The notes under the pieces: generated by a model
What the model was told of the DNA's origin: nothing
Database searches by the model: none
What the model saw: only the letters and a program-made list of their open reading frames with translations
Assembly: GCA_001800315.1 (NCBI GenBank)
Contig: MGVE01000014.1
Span: 1-64,000, forward strand
Source of the DNA: Elusimicrobia bacterium RIFOXYA2_FULL_47_53
GTDB taxonomy: Bacteria > Elusimicrobiota > Endomicrobiia > Endomicrobiales > XYA2-FULL-47-53
Direction: 5' to 3'
Length of the DNA stretch: 64,000 bases
In this document: positions 7,976 to 19,900 of the stretch, one piece after another
Layout of the letters: each line of letters starts with the position of its first letter
Numbering within the stretch: the stretch's first letter is position 1
Position numbers and translations under genes: made by a program

Positions 7976-10900
7976 AATACGGTTGTTTAAATCAATCACA
8001 TGGCTTGTCCTGGCATCTTTCATTTACTCGTTTGTCGTTCACGAGCCGCTGTTTGCCATAGCGTCGCTGGCCCGGGAACAGGCTAAAACGGAGAGCCTGC
8101 GGAACAAGCTTGATGGTTTTGTGCTCCCGTATAAATACGGCCGTTTTATGGGCGGCGAATATTCCGAAGGCGATAAACTGGTCATATTTATCCAGGACCT
8201 GCACTGCCATCCGGAAGTCCAGAAAAACATTTATGAGATAATAAGGCTTTTTGACAGCCGTTTTGGCATAAACCGCGTACTTGTGGAGGGCGCTCCTTCA
8301 GGCAGGGTTGACACAGGGATCCTCTCGTCTATTCCCGGCGAGAAGTTAAGGACGAACACGCTTTCCACTCTTCTGGATAAGGGGCTTATTAGCGGGGCGG
8401 AGTATTACTCGGTTGTTGAAAATAAAGACAAGCTCTACGGCCTTGAGCAGTGGGATATGTACCGCCAAAACCTTTCCCGCATTCAAAAACTGTTCGCGAA
8501 AAAAGAAGAAAACGCGGCAATATCGGAGGATGTTGAATTCAGGGTTAATGAACTCAAAGCCAGGCACCTGTCCGGCTCTCTGAAAAAACTTGACCTTATT
8601 CTTAGGGCGCCCGAAAAAAAGGATAAAGAATCCGGCAGGCGTTACCTCTCGCTTGAAAGGCTGGGCAAAAAGGCCGGAGAGGATATTACGGATTATCCAA
8701 GCCTCGCGCAGTATGTAAGGATGCTCAAACTCAACAAAGAGATTAAATTTAAAAAACTTCCGGCTGAACTCGCTGAATATATCAACGAACTTAAAAAGGC
8801 GCTTCCTTTCGGAATTTACAGGACCTTGATCGGGAAACTGGGCGAAGGCGGGAACCAGGAAGAATATTCTCTCGCGCTTTACGAGATAGCAAAGGAATAC
8901 ACGCCTCAATACGCCGCGCGATATCCGAATGTCGCCTCGTTTCTTGAGTATGTCAGGTTAAACTTCGCCATAAACCCAATAAATCTGGTAAATGAAGAAA
9001 AGGCATTCGGCGAAAGGATACTTGCCCGCGGAGCCGAATCGCCTATAGACAAAGACATTCTGTTCCTTTCAAAGATGTCGCGGATAGTAAAAAATTACGC
9101 GGGCCTTAGCGTCACGGCGGAGGAATACGGTTATTTCAGGCAAAACGCGCAAAGCTATCAGCTGCTGCTTCAGAAGTACTTTCCATATGAGGAAATTAAG
9201 GGTATCACAGTCCTGATAAACGATAAGGACCTGCTGGAATTTTATGAAACAAATATTACCCGCAACGATGTCTTTGTGGGCAATATAGCGCGGAGCGGGC
9301 TTCCGTCCGGGGCCGGCATACCCGCGGAAGGTGCTGAGGCGCGGCCGTCAGGTTACAGGGCGGTGCTTGAAAACATCGGCAGGTTCAAAGAAGTCAATAT
9401 TGTCGTAACCGGCGGTTTCCATTCTGATATTGTTAAAAGCTTAAACAGTAAGAATATTTCATATCTGGCCATAACCCCAAATGTTACCAGGGATTTCAAC
9501 GAGGACCTTTACAGGAAAGTTCTTACATTTAGCATAACCCCCGGGGATATAGCAGCTTCGGCCTTTGCCCCGGCCCTTATAGGAGCCCTGGTAGGAGTTG
9601 GCACGGCTGTGGAGGACGCGGAACGCATTGTTGAGAGTGAGTTGCTTCCCGCGATAATAGCCGCGGCAAACAGCAGCAGAGAGCTCAGCAAAGACGAAGT
9701 TTTCGCGGTGCTGAAAGAGTGGGTAAGGCGGATAGAGGATAAAAACGAAAACTTCAAAGGACTCTTTGAGGTAGACACCGTAAAAGAAACTATCAGGACA
9801 GGGCGGGATTTATGGAAAATTGACGGCGAGTCCGGGAAATATGAATTAATGCTTTTGCAGCGCGGCCATTCAAAAAATGCGGCCGCGCCGAAAGACCAAG
9901 AGCAATCATTTAACAATTCACTTACGAAAGGAGTCGCGCGAAAAGACGGAGCCTTGACCGCCGGAACGGTTCCCGGCAGCAATATAATTAATTCGCCTGG
10001 CATGCAGAGGCTGAGTGTTTTGAAAGAACCTGATGAAAAAACAAAATCCATGGAAATTAGGGACGAAAATATTGTTCTGCCGGTAGGACTTGAGGTGGAA
10101 ATATTGCCTAAAGGTTTGAAGCCCAGCGTGCTTCAAATTCTTGAAGAAGGTATTCTAAATAGAGAATTAAGAGTTATAGAGGAATATTCAGATGAGTTGG
10201 GAATGTTTCTTGAGGCGCGCACCGATCCGAGCTGGAGCTCGGCAACTCAACTTGAACTGGTTAACATACTGTTAGATAATGGCATAGCTCCTGAGAATGT
10301 GGATTCCGTGCAGGTAAATATCGGAATGAAGGGAAGCCAATTCCCTTCAGATGAACAGTTGAGCGAGATGCAAAAGCTTATGCTTGCGCTAACAATCGCG
10401 TTTGTAAACGAGCATAGAATTATAAATAAAAAAACCGAAAAAACAGCGGCGACAGTGGTTGATGATAAAACGCAGAGTATAATCAGGCGGATTAATGGAA
10501 AGCAGTTGGATGAGAAGTTTGACATGCGTATTGAATACGGTTTTGCCGATATTGAAAATATTGACAAAATAGTCCCCGCGATACAATATCTGCATTTTTT
10601 GATTGTTAATTCTGAAAACGATCCTCGGCTAAAAGAAATATTTTCCGGAAAATTCAAGGCTTTGGGCAAATATATTGAAGATACGCTGATAAATCCTTTG
10701 CTTCATTATGACATTGAGTTTTCGTTGGATAACGCAAGAACCTGGGTATCAATAATTGACTGGCGCAAAACTCATGCCGCTGAAACCGATAAAATCCGCG
10801 GAATGCTTGAAAACATGATAAAAGAAGTGGAGGCGATAATTGAGTCCAGAAACAGCGCGGCTGCGTTGTCGGAAGAAGAAATTGAAGCGCGCATGGACAA

Positions 10901-13900
10901 CGCGCAGCGCCGCAGCGTTTTAACAGCAAAAGGTATTTACGGCAAATTTGACGGCGAAGCGAAATTTTTCGGCCTCGGCGACGAGAACGGCCGCGGATGG
11001 TGGAAATCAGGCCAGAAACTCTCTTTTAAAAAGAACCTCGCGAGGTATTTCCTCTTATTCAGGGCGCGGATCATCAACGCGCCGGTATACGAGGTTCCCG
11101 CGTTCGCGAAAATAATAGTTCAGATGGCGCGCGGCGGAACTTACTCATGGAAAGCTGTAGGCAACCTGCCCGCTTTTGTTGAATTCATGCAAAGCCATGA
11201 ATATCAGACTCCGGCGTTGGAGAGAGCCGCGAAAACGGTTCTTTACGCGACAATAGCGGCTTTTGCAGCTGGATTTGTTCTCGCATTTACTCCACTGGCT
11301 CCAACATTTCCGGCCATTGGCATGCCGCTGCTCGCGTCAAAAACGCTTTCGGGGCTTTATATCTCGGTTTTCGCGGGCCTTGGCTTAAATATTATTTCTC
11401 ACATGGCCTATAACGCGGTATTCGGATTTATGGCTCCGCTGGTTTCACTTCACGGAGAAGATGCCGAAGAAGCGATTCGGAATATCGGCATGCACAGCGC
11501 CTCCATAAAAATGAAACTTGATGGCGCGGTTAAAATGGCTAAGGCGGCGCTTCTTGAAGAAGGCCTGAAAGAAGAAAATTCAAAATATCTTGTTTTGTAT
11601 TTTGGCAGTGGAGCGCGGGGCGAGGCGGGCCGACTTTCTGACGCAGATGTAGTGGTGTTGGGAGACGCGAATTCTTCGCAGAAATTTGCCGAAAAACTAG
11701 GTGTAAAAATAAGTAAATATCTTAATGCCAACGGTGTTCCTTCGGACTACATGCAATTCGCAAAAACTATTCAGGATTTGGAAAATGGCATTAGCAAAGA
11801 CCTTGCATGGTTGTATCAGACTATTGTAATGGACGGAGTTGTTATAAGCGGCGACGAGAAAACAATGCGGGCGTTTGAGGCCCTAAAACAAAAGTATTTC
11901 GCGGGAGACAATTATCTCCAATCAATGGAAACGCGCCTGCATTTCACGGCAGGCGAATTCCGTTACGCTGACAATAATTCCAAAGCGGCAAAGCTCCTCA
12001 GGATGGCCCAGGCTGTGACCGGTTTTCTGCGGCTTAAATATGGTGTCCTGGAAAAAAGCAGCGCTTTTGATGTTATAGATAAAATGAAAAATATGGGTAT
12101 CTTCTCAAATCCTGAGTCGGAAAGACTGCGCGAAATTTACGCCAATCTGCTGGTTGTAAGCAAAAAAACTTCACTTGACGGCGCGGGCCTCGCTGAATTG
12201 AATCAATATTATTTTTACCTGAAGAATATGCTGGAGAAACCTGGTATTGGGGTATTCATTGATGAGGCAAAATCTCTTGAGGAAGGCAGGGGTTGGAAGC
12301 GTGTCAAAGGCGGGATTAAAATTGTTTCAATCGCGGCCGGGCTGCTGGTTCTCTTTGGTTTCGCGGAATTTGCCGATGCCGCTGTTTCTGCGCAGGCAGC
12401 ATCCAATTTCTCAGAGGCAGCCGGCCATATTTCGCAAGGCTTGACGAAATTATTTTCCGCAAACAGCCTGCCCTGGCTTATCGCGGCCGGAGCGGCCGCC
12501 GCGGCATATATTCAATCCATAACCGGTATCGGCCAAGGCTCTGACGGCAGGCCGAATGGGCGGAGAGATATATTGTCTACGGGAATGGAACAGTATATCA
12601 GGCATTTTGGGCAGCCTCCGGCGCAGCTTATAAAAAGTGAGAAAAGGAGAATGATTTTACCTCCCGCCGCTCTTGAGGTTGAAGTGGTTCTTGACGGCCT
12701 TATGCCGCGGGCCATAAAATTTCTGGATGAAATCAGGGCAAAAAAAGATTTCAACACCGCGCTGGGAGATTACAGGGAGATAGTTCTGGATCCTTCCTGG
12801 AGCTCTGACGCGCAGCTTGCTTTGCTCAATAAGATTTTTATGAACGGCATCAGCGCGCAAGACATTGATTCGGTTCAGGTCAACCTCGGAGTTCCGGAGA
12901 TGGCCCCGGGCCTATCCGGGCAATTAAAACAAATGCATAACCTGATGCTTGCCACAACCCTTTCTTATGCCAGTGACAGAAGGATAATGAATAAAAAAGT
13001 TGAGAAAGTAGTTCGCGTAAAAGGAGATAATAAGACACAGAACATAAGGACAGTTATAAACGGAGTTCCGGAATATCATAAATTTAAGTTCAGAATTGAA
13101 TACGGTTTCGCCGATATATACAATATTGAAAAAATACTCCCCGCGCTTCAGTATTTACATTTTCTGATTACAAACTTTGCCGGCAGCGCCGCCCTTGAAA
13201 AGCTATACTCTGAAAATTTTGAGCCTTTCAACACTTTCGTGGAAAATGAGCTTTTGGGTTCTATTAAGGCGGGTGATAAAGAATTTGACATCACAGACGC
13301 AAAAACCTGGCAGTCGCTCGTGACCTGGCGCAAAAACCACCCCGCCGAAACAGCAAAAATCCGCGAAACTCTTGAGTCCATGGTTTCTGAAGTTGAGGCT
13401 GTTTTAGACGGCAGAACGGATTCCGACGCCGTCACGGATAAGGAAATCGCGGAGAGGATGGATGCCGCCAGTCAGGACAGCGCTTTTATTATGGACAAGC
13501 TCAAAGGACTGGTAAAGCTGGCCGAGGAAAAGGTTTTTGCCGATTACGGTTTACTGCCTGAAAATAATCCTTACTACTTAGGCCTTTACGGCAGCGCGGC
13601 GAAGCGCGAGGCCTTCCTTAACGATAACGGCCTTAAAGAAAACAGTGAACGGGCCTATGCCTCGGATGCTGATATTTTTGTCATAGCAAAAAACGATGAA
13701 GCGTACGAATATGCCGGCCTGTTAGCTGACAATTTAGCAAGGATTCTTAAGGCAAACAACTTCAAAGCTTCCGAGGAAATGGTTCCCTGTTACGCTTTTG
13801 AGGATTTCAAAAGCGAGCTGAAAAACGAAGACCACTGGCTCTTAGTTACTATGCTTTCCGACGGAATTAGGATTTCGGGCGACGCCGAGTTGTCCGGCAG

Positions 13901-16900
13901 TATGCAAGCCTTGAAAGAAAGAATCAAGGCAGAGCCTTTCGCGGTTAAGACAATGCTTAATCAGTTTAACTTTGAAAGAACCCGGGCGCCTCAGTTTTCG
14001 GGAGCGGTCAAAGCCTCAAAGGTTTCCCGGATGGTTCAGAGCATGATGCTGGCGCTAAGGCTAAAACACGGGATAGTGAATACTAATAACACTTATGACG
14101 CAATAGCGAAGCTTTCAAAGCGCGGTATCTTTAATGACGCTGAAGCCGGTATGCTTAGACGAATTCATGGGGCGCTGCTGGTTATGAAAAACAGGCCCTC
14201 TCTTTCACTTGAAGCGAAGGATGAAGTTGAAGATTTTTACGCGATTATAAGTGAGCTTTCCCAAAAACCCGAAATCGGCCTTTACGCCGAGTCGGGTAGC
14301 TTTAAGTTAAGAAAATGGGTTACATTTACTTCTGTCGCTGCAGGCCTGCTGTCGGTTTTTGGGTTGACGGACGCTGCCCAGGCCGCGATGGCGGCCGCCG
14401 ATCCCGCGGCGCTGACGGTCTCCGGACAAATTATCAGTAGTCTTGGATATGCGCTGTCGTCAAATATTCTGCCCTGGCTGGCAGCGGCGGGCGCGGTTGT
14501 TGCCGGGATTTTCGCGGCGGCAGACAGGCACATATTAAGCATAAATGTTGAAGGAATAATCGGAATGCCGGCTATGAGGTCAAAATTTCAGGAACTGGTG
14601 TTCGCGAATTTAGCAAAAAAATATAAGAGTGCCGATGATTTGAAAAAACTTTTCGCGGACCGGAAATTGCTGACAAAGGCCTATGCTGAAGAAGTGCAAA
14701 AATTTGACGGCGCGGCGGCCGATAAAACCGGCGCTACGCGGATAGCAGAGAAACTCTTGAGTCCGGTTTTTCAGGGGGCGCGGAAGGTTAATGAACTCGC
14801 CGAGGGCTATGAGTATATTGACGCCCGCGATATGCTGAAAATCAGCGCCTCAGTTGAGACTAACGCTTCTGTGATTGATGAGGCTGGAAAAGCCGCGGAA
14901 GCGAGCATTGACGGTGCCGGAAGCTCCGAGGGCCTGCTTTCCGCGGGTTATGATGAATATGGAAATTTCTGGTTTAAAGTTAAGGCCGCGGAGCCTCTGC
15001 TCCAGCCCGGCGCCATAACGGAAGAAGAAATTAACAAACGCATGGAAGTCGCCAGACTGAGAAGCCGGACCCTTAAAGACAAACTGAATAACAGCTTCAG
15101 AACCGCCGAGAATATGATTTTTAAACAGTTCGGTTCGCTTCCTGTTAATCCGACTTTTCTTATTTTGTCTTTCGGCAGTGTGGCCAGGGAAGAAGCAGGC
15201 CGGAAGTCCGATCTTGACCTGATTGTTATCGGCGACGACTTCGCTCATAAACTCAGCGATAAAATAACAAGCATTTTTGATTCCATCGGCATTAAGGTAA
15301 GTGTCGCGAATATTGATGTAGAACGCGAACTTAAATACGGCGACTTACCCTGGCTTGCCGTTTCAATCCTCCTTGATGCCGCCGTCGTTGCCGGAGATGA
15401 TAAATCGCTTGAAAAGTTTCGCCGGATGAAAGAGTCTCTATTTGATGAACCCATGTCAGCGGAAACAATGAAAATAAGATTTGGGTCGGATGACTGGAAT
15501 TTCCGGAATTTGGACGGCGGGCCTGACGCCAAGAAGCTCACAAGAGTGGTTAACACCATGATTCATTATCTTAGGCTTAAGCACTCAATAGCGGACATCA
15601 TTAATACTTACGATGTTATAGCGGAACTGGAGAGCCGCGGTGTTATGTCATCAGAAGAAGGGGCTAAACTCCGCGAGGTCTACGGCGCGCTCCTTATAAT
15701 GAAAACGGCGGATTATAAGACGGACGAATACAGGGCTAAGCTGAAGCAATACTACAATTACATTTATGAGGATCTTGCGCGAAAGCCCGAAATAGGCCTT
15801 AGGCCAGTTAAGGATGAAAAACAGGAACCTGCGGGGGATCTGAAAGATGAAATTTCCAGATCTGAAGCCGCTGTCAGGTCCTGGGCCGGATTAAAGCCGC
15901 TTTCAATCGCGGCCGCAGCCTTGCTTACGGTATTTGGATTTACGGAACTCGCTCAGGCCGCCTCGTCAATACCGGAGGCCGCCGCAGGGGGGGTGGGAAA
16001 CATTCTGTCGGCCAATATATTACCGTGGCTTATGGCTTCGGCGGCAACCGCCGCGGCCATTTTGCACCGTATATTCAACGCGGACTACGGACTGTCCCCC
16101 GTGGCGATGATGGCCACTCCCGTCAAACGGATTATTTTTCAGGAAGTGGTTTTTAACGCGCTGGTTGAAAATGTATCTGACATTGACGAGTTGCAGGTGC
16201 TTCTGGAAGACAGGGAGAGCCTCATAAGCGCCTTCGCGAATATAATAATGTCTTTAAACGGAAGAAAAATAATCAGGAGCGAAGCGCTCGTTATGGCTGA
16301 GGAGCTTGTTAAGCCGGTGTATCTCGGGCCCGAATCCGAGGCTTTCACGGCCGGAGGCACGCGTCAGTACTATGATTCAACCGGCGCGCTCAAGCTCAGC
16401 ATAGCCTCGGAAAATAATACCCCGTTGATTACCGAGGCCTGCCTCTACGCTAAGCTGTCTCAGGAAAAATCCAAGGGCATTCCCAGGATTCAGTCCGTCG
16501 GTTATTCAAACGGAAAGTTCTGGTTCAGGGCTAACGATACGGAAGAATCCGGACAGGTTATTGAAGGCTCGGCTCCTCTGACTTATGAGGAAAAGAAATG
16601 GAGCGAGAATGTCAACGGCGCGTACTCTTTCGCGGGCGCCGATGTCCGGACGATGTTAAATTTATACCTTATAAAAAAGAATAAGGAATCAAGAATGGAG
16701 CTCCAGGAGGTGCTGTTCTATCAACTCCTTAATCAGCTCCGGTCCGAGAATAATGAACTTAAACCCGTTGATTTCAGCCGGGATAATATTCTTTCCGGTT
16801 ACACGGCCCTCCTTGAAAAAACCGGTGTAGTCACAAAAGACGAAGCCGATAAACTCGCCAGGCAGATGCTGGTGCCCGAACGCGTCGGCAGTGAATACGC

Positions 16901-19900
16901 CGGCGGAAGTTTTGGCGAGGTTTTTGTTGACCAGAGCGGAAAAAGAACGACAAAAATAAGCCTTGATGACGGAAAAAATAAAGTAAATATCAATGAGGTT
17001 ATAAATCTCATTAAACTTTCCGAACAGAGCGTGAAGGGTTTCCCGTTTGTCAGGGCCGCCGGTTTTGACTTTAACGGAAGGTTCTGGTTCAGGTACAGCG
17101 GGGTGCGCCGTTCAAGCATTCTTGATGAAAATTCCACATGGGCCGCTCTCTCCGACAAGGCAAAGATAAAAACCCTCATCAGTCTGGTGGCGATTCTTCG
17201 CAATATGCACGACTCCGGGGTGACGCATTGCGATCTGAAACCAGAAAAAATCGTGATAGGCGACAGGGGTGAACTGATGCTTATCGGTTTGGGCCTTTCA
17301 AAGGCCAAAGGCGGGAATGTAGGGGTGAGGGATTTGAAGTATGCTCCCGGAGACGAAACGGCGAGCGAGCGGTTTGACCTTTACAGCGTAGGCAAATTGT
17401 TAAAAACATTGCTGGGCGAACGGATAAGGCTGAAAGATAAATCAGCTCAGTCCAGGATAGAATCTTTGATTGATTCTCTCACGGTAAAGGTCGTTGAAGG
17501 AAGAATACCGTCAAATATGAGGGGCCTTATTAAGGAATTGTACGGCATAAACGCGCTGATGAATAGAAATGCAAAGATAAAAGGGCTGATAAGGGAGAAC
17601 AGCAAAGAATCCCGTATGCGGCTGCAGGAACTGCTTTTCAAACAGGTTTCAAAAGATTTGATTCACGAAAAAAGCAGTGAGGAAGACAATGTATTAAGAG
17701 AGAGGCTCAGCAGGATGTTCCTTGATGAGTCCGACCTTGTCAGGCGCTATGCTTCTATTCTTTCGGAATCGGGAGCTCTCTCGGAGGATGCTGCCGAAGA
17801 ACTGGCACAAAGCCTTATGGAGCCGGTTTTTATCGGTATGCATTCAAAGAGCGGAAAATTCGGTACGGTCACGATTGATCCGGAAGGAGAGAGAAGCACC
17901 AAGATAAGCCTTGAAATAGAAAAAAATATGGCTATTTCATGGGATCTTTCCATATTGCTTCTGCTTGACCAGATGAAGGTTGCCGGTATCCCGATTCCTA
18001 CCGCGGCAGGCGTCAGCAGAGACGGTAAATTCTGGTTCAGGATGAAAAATATTCCCCGGGCGTCGTCGTTAGAGCGCAATACATTATGGGCGGACCTTAC
18101 TGATGCTCAGAAGCTGGAAGCGATGATAAAGGCGGCGGCCATTTTAAGAGATATGCACAACAAGGCCGGCTACATTCATTGCGATGTCAAGCCTGATAAT
18201 ATGGTGTTTTCAATAATTAACGGAGAGCTTGCGGTAAATATAATTGATTTGGGCCTTACTCAGAAAAAGGGCTCATATGTTTCTCAGAGAGATACTTTCC
18301 ACACCCCCCAGGACGACAATGCCACACTTCTTTTTGATATATACAGCCTGGGGCGGACTATTTATTCGCTTCTCGGGTATAGGGATCTTCTAAAGGACAA
18401 ACGCCTTCAGCCGCGGCTTGACTCGCTTATTGAGAACATGACCAGGACGCAGCCGTCCGACCGCAGGCCCGTGGCAATGGAAGGCGTTATAAGCGAACTG
18501 CGGGAAATAAAAAAAGCTCTTGAAGCTAATGCGGCGGAGAGAATATCGGCATCGCGTCAGAACGGAAGAACTGTTACGGTTGCCGGAACCGCGATTGAAG
18601 TTATAAATGCCGGAGCGGGGTATATGGCGCTGATAAAGCAAGTCCTTGAGAGCAACGGGAACGATATATCGGCGCATAAATCATCGCTCGGCATGGATGC
18701 CCGCGAGGCCCTGCGCCAGCTTTTCGCGTCGGTGGGAGTCAAAGAAAAAATATTGTCGGAAAACGACGGTTTTGTTGTCAGGATCAGCAGGGACAGCGAC
18801 GGAGCCGAACTGATTTCTGTTTCCGACGGAAAGATAACGGCCAGCGACGCGCTCCGCGCGTATGAAAAGAAGCCGGTTGATATTTCGTCCGTGGCAAGCG
18901 AGGCTCTTAGCGCGGCGGCAGGAGGTTTTAAAAAGTCCGCGGCAAAATTAGCGCTTGACTCGGCTGCTTCGGAAAGCAGGGAAGATATTACGGCCGATAA
19001 GGCGGCGGTTCTTGCCTCAACCGATGTCACCGAGCTGGAAAAGGTTGTCGCGGCGCGGACGGGAATAAACGCGCGCCCGTTAGGCGTGACAATTTACGAT
19101 AAGGATTTCGGCGGAGACCGGCTTGAAAATGAAAATGCTTCAAATACAATTCCTTTGTCGCTGAATATTGACGGCCGGCAGGTCGCGGCGCTGGTTGACC
19201 TGTATTACAGGGTAATTGAAACCGAAAAGGGGCGCGGCCTTGTGCTTTTCGCTGATTTGGCGCAGGATCCGGCAAGGTATGGGGGGCAGGATACGAAGCC
19301 CCTGGGCGCGATAAATAAAAATATTCTGCTGGCAGGAGTTGTCAGAGAGCTGGTTTCGGAAAAAAACCATGCCCGGGGTATCTTTGAACGAAAATTTAAT
19401 GAACTTGGTTTTGGGGGAGAAGTGTGGTCGGTGGAGTCTAATGCCCTTGTAATGAAAGAAATAGCGCCGGTTATGGCAGACCTGGAGCGCAGGCGGGACC
19501 GCAACATTGTTTACAGGCCCTGGGAAGCGGCGGGAGACAAAATTGGAGACTATATTGAAGGCCTTAAATTAGAATACAAGCGTAACCTGGACGCGTTCGT
19601 TGAATTGGAAAAGGTAAAAAAAGAAGGCCGGCCGGCCGGAGAGCAGACGAAAGTGTCGGCTGTTTTTGACACGGTAAAGCTTCCTTTCGCCGCCAGGATG
19701 GCGGACAAGACGGCTCAGGACGGGGTGCGGATGAGAATTGTCGCCGCTTCCCTTCTTGACGGAAAGAATGTTGATCCGCTGAGCCTTGATTTTGACTCGC
19801 TCATAAACGGATTTTTGAAAGATATTAAAGATGCCGCCCTGAAAGACCTGCTGACACGCGTTAAAAATGAAATTGCCGAGGCCGAGAGCCTTCCCGTGAA

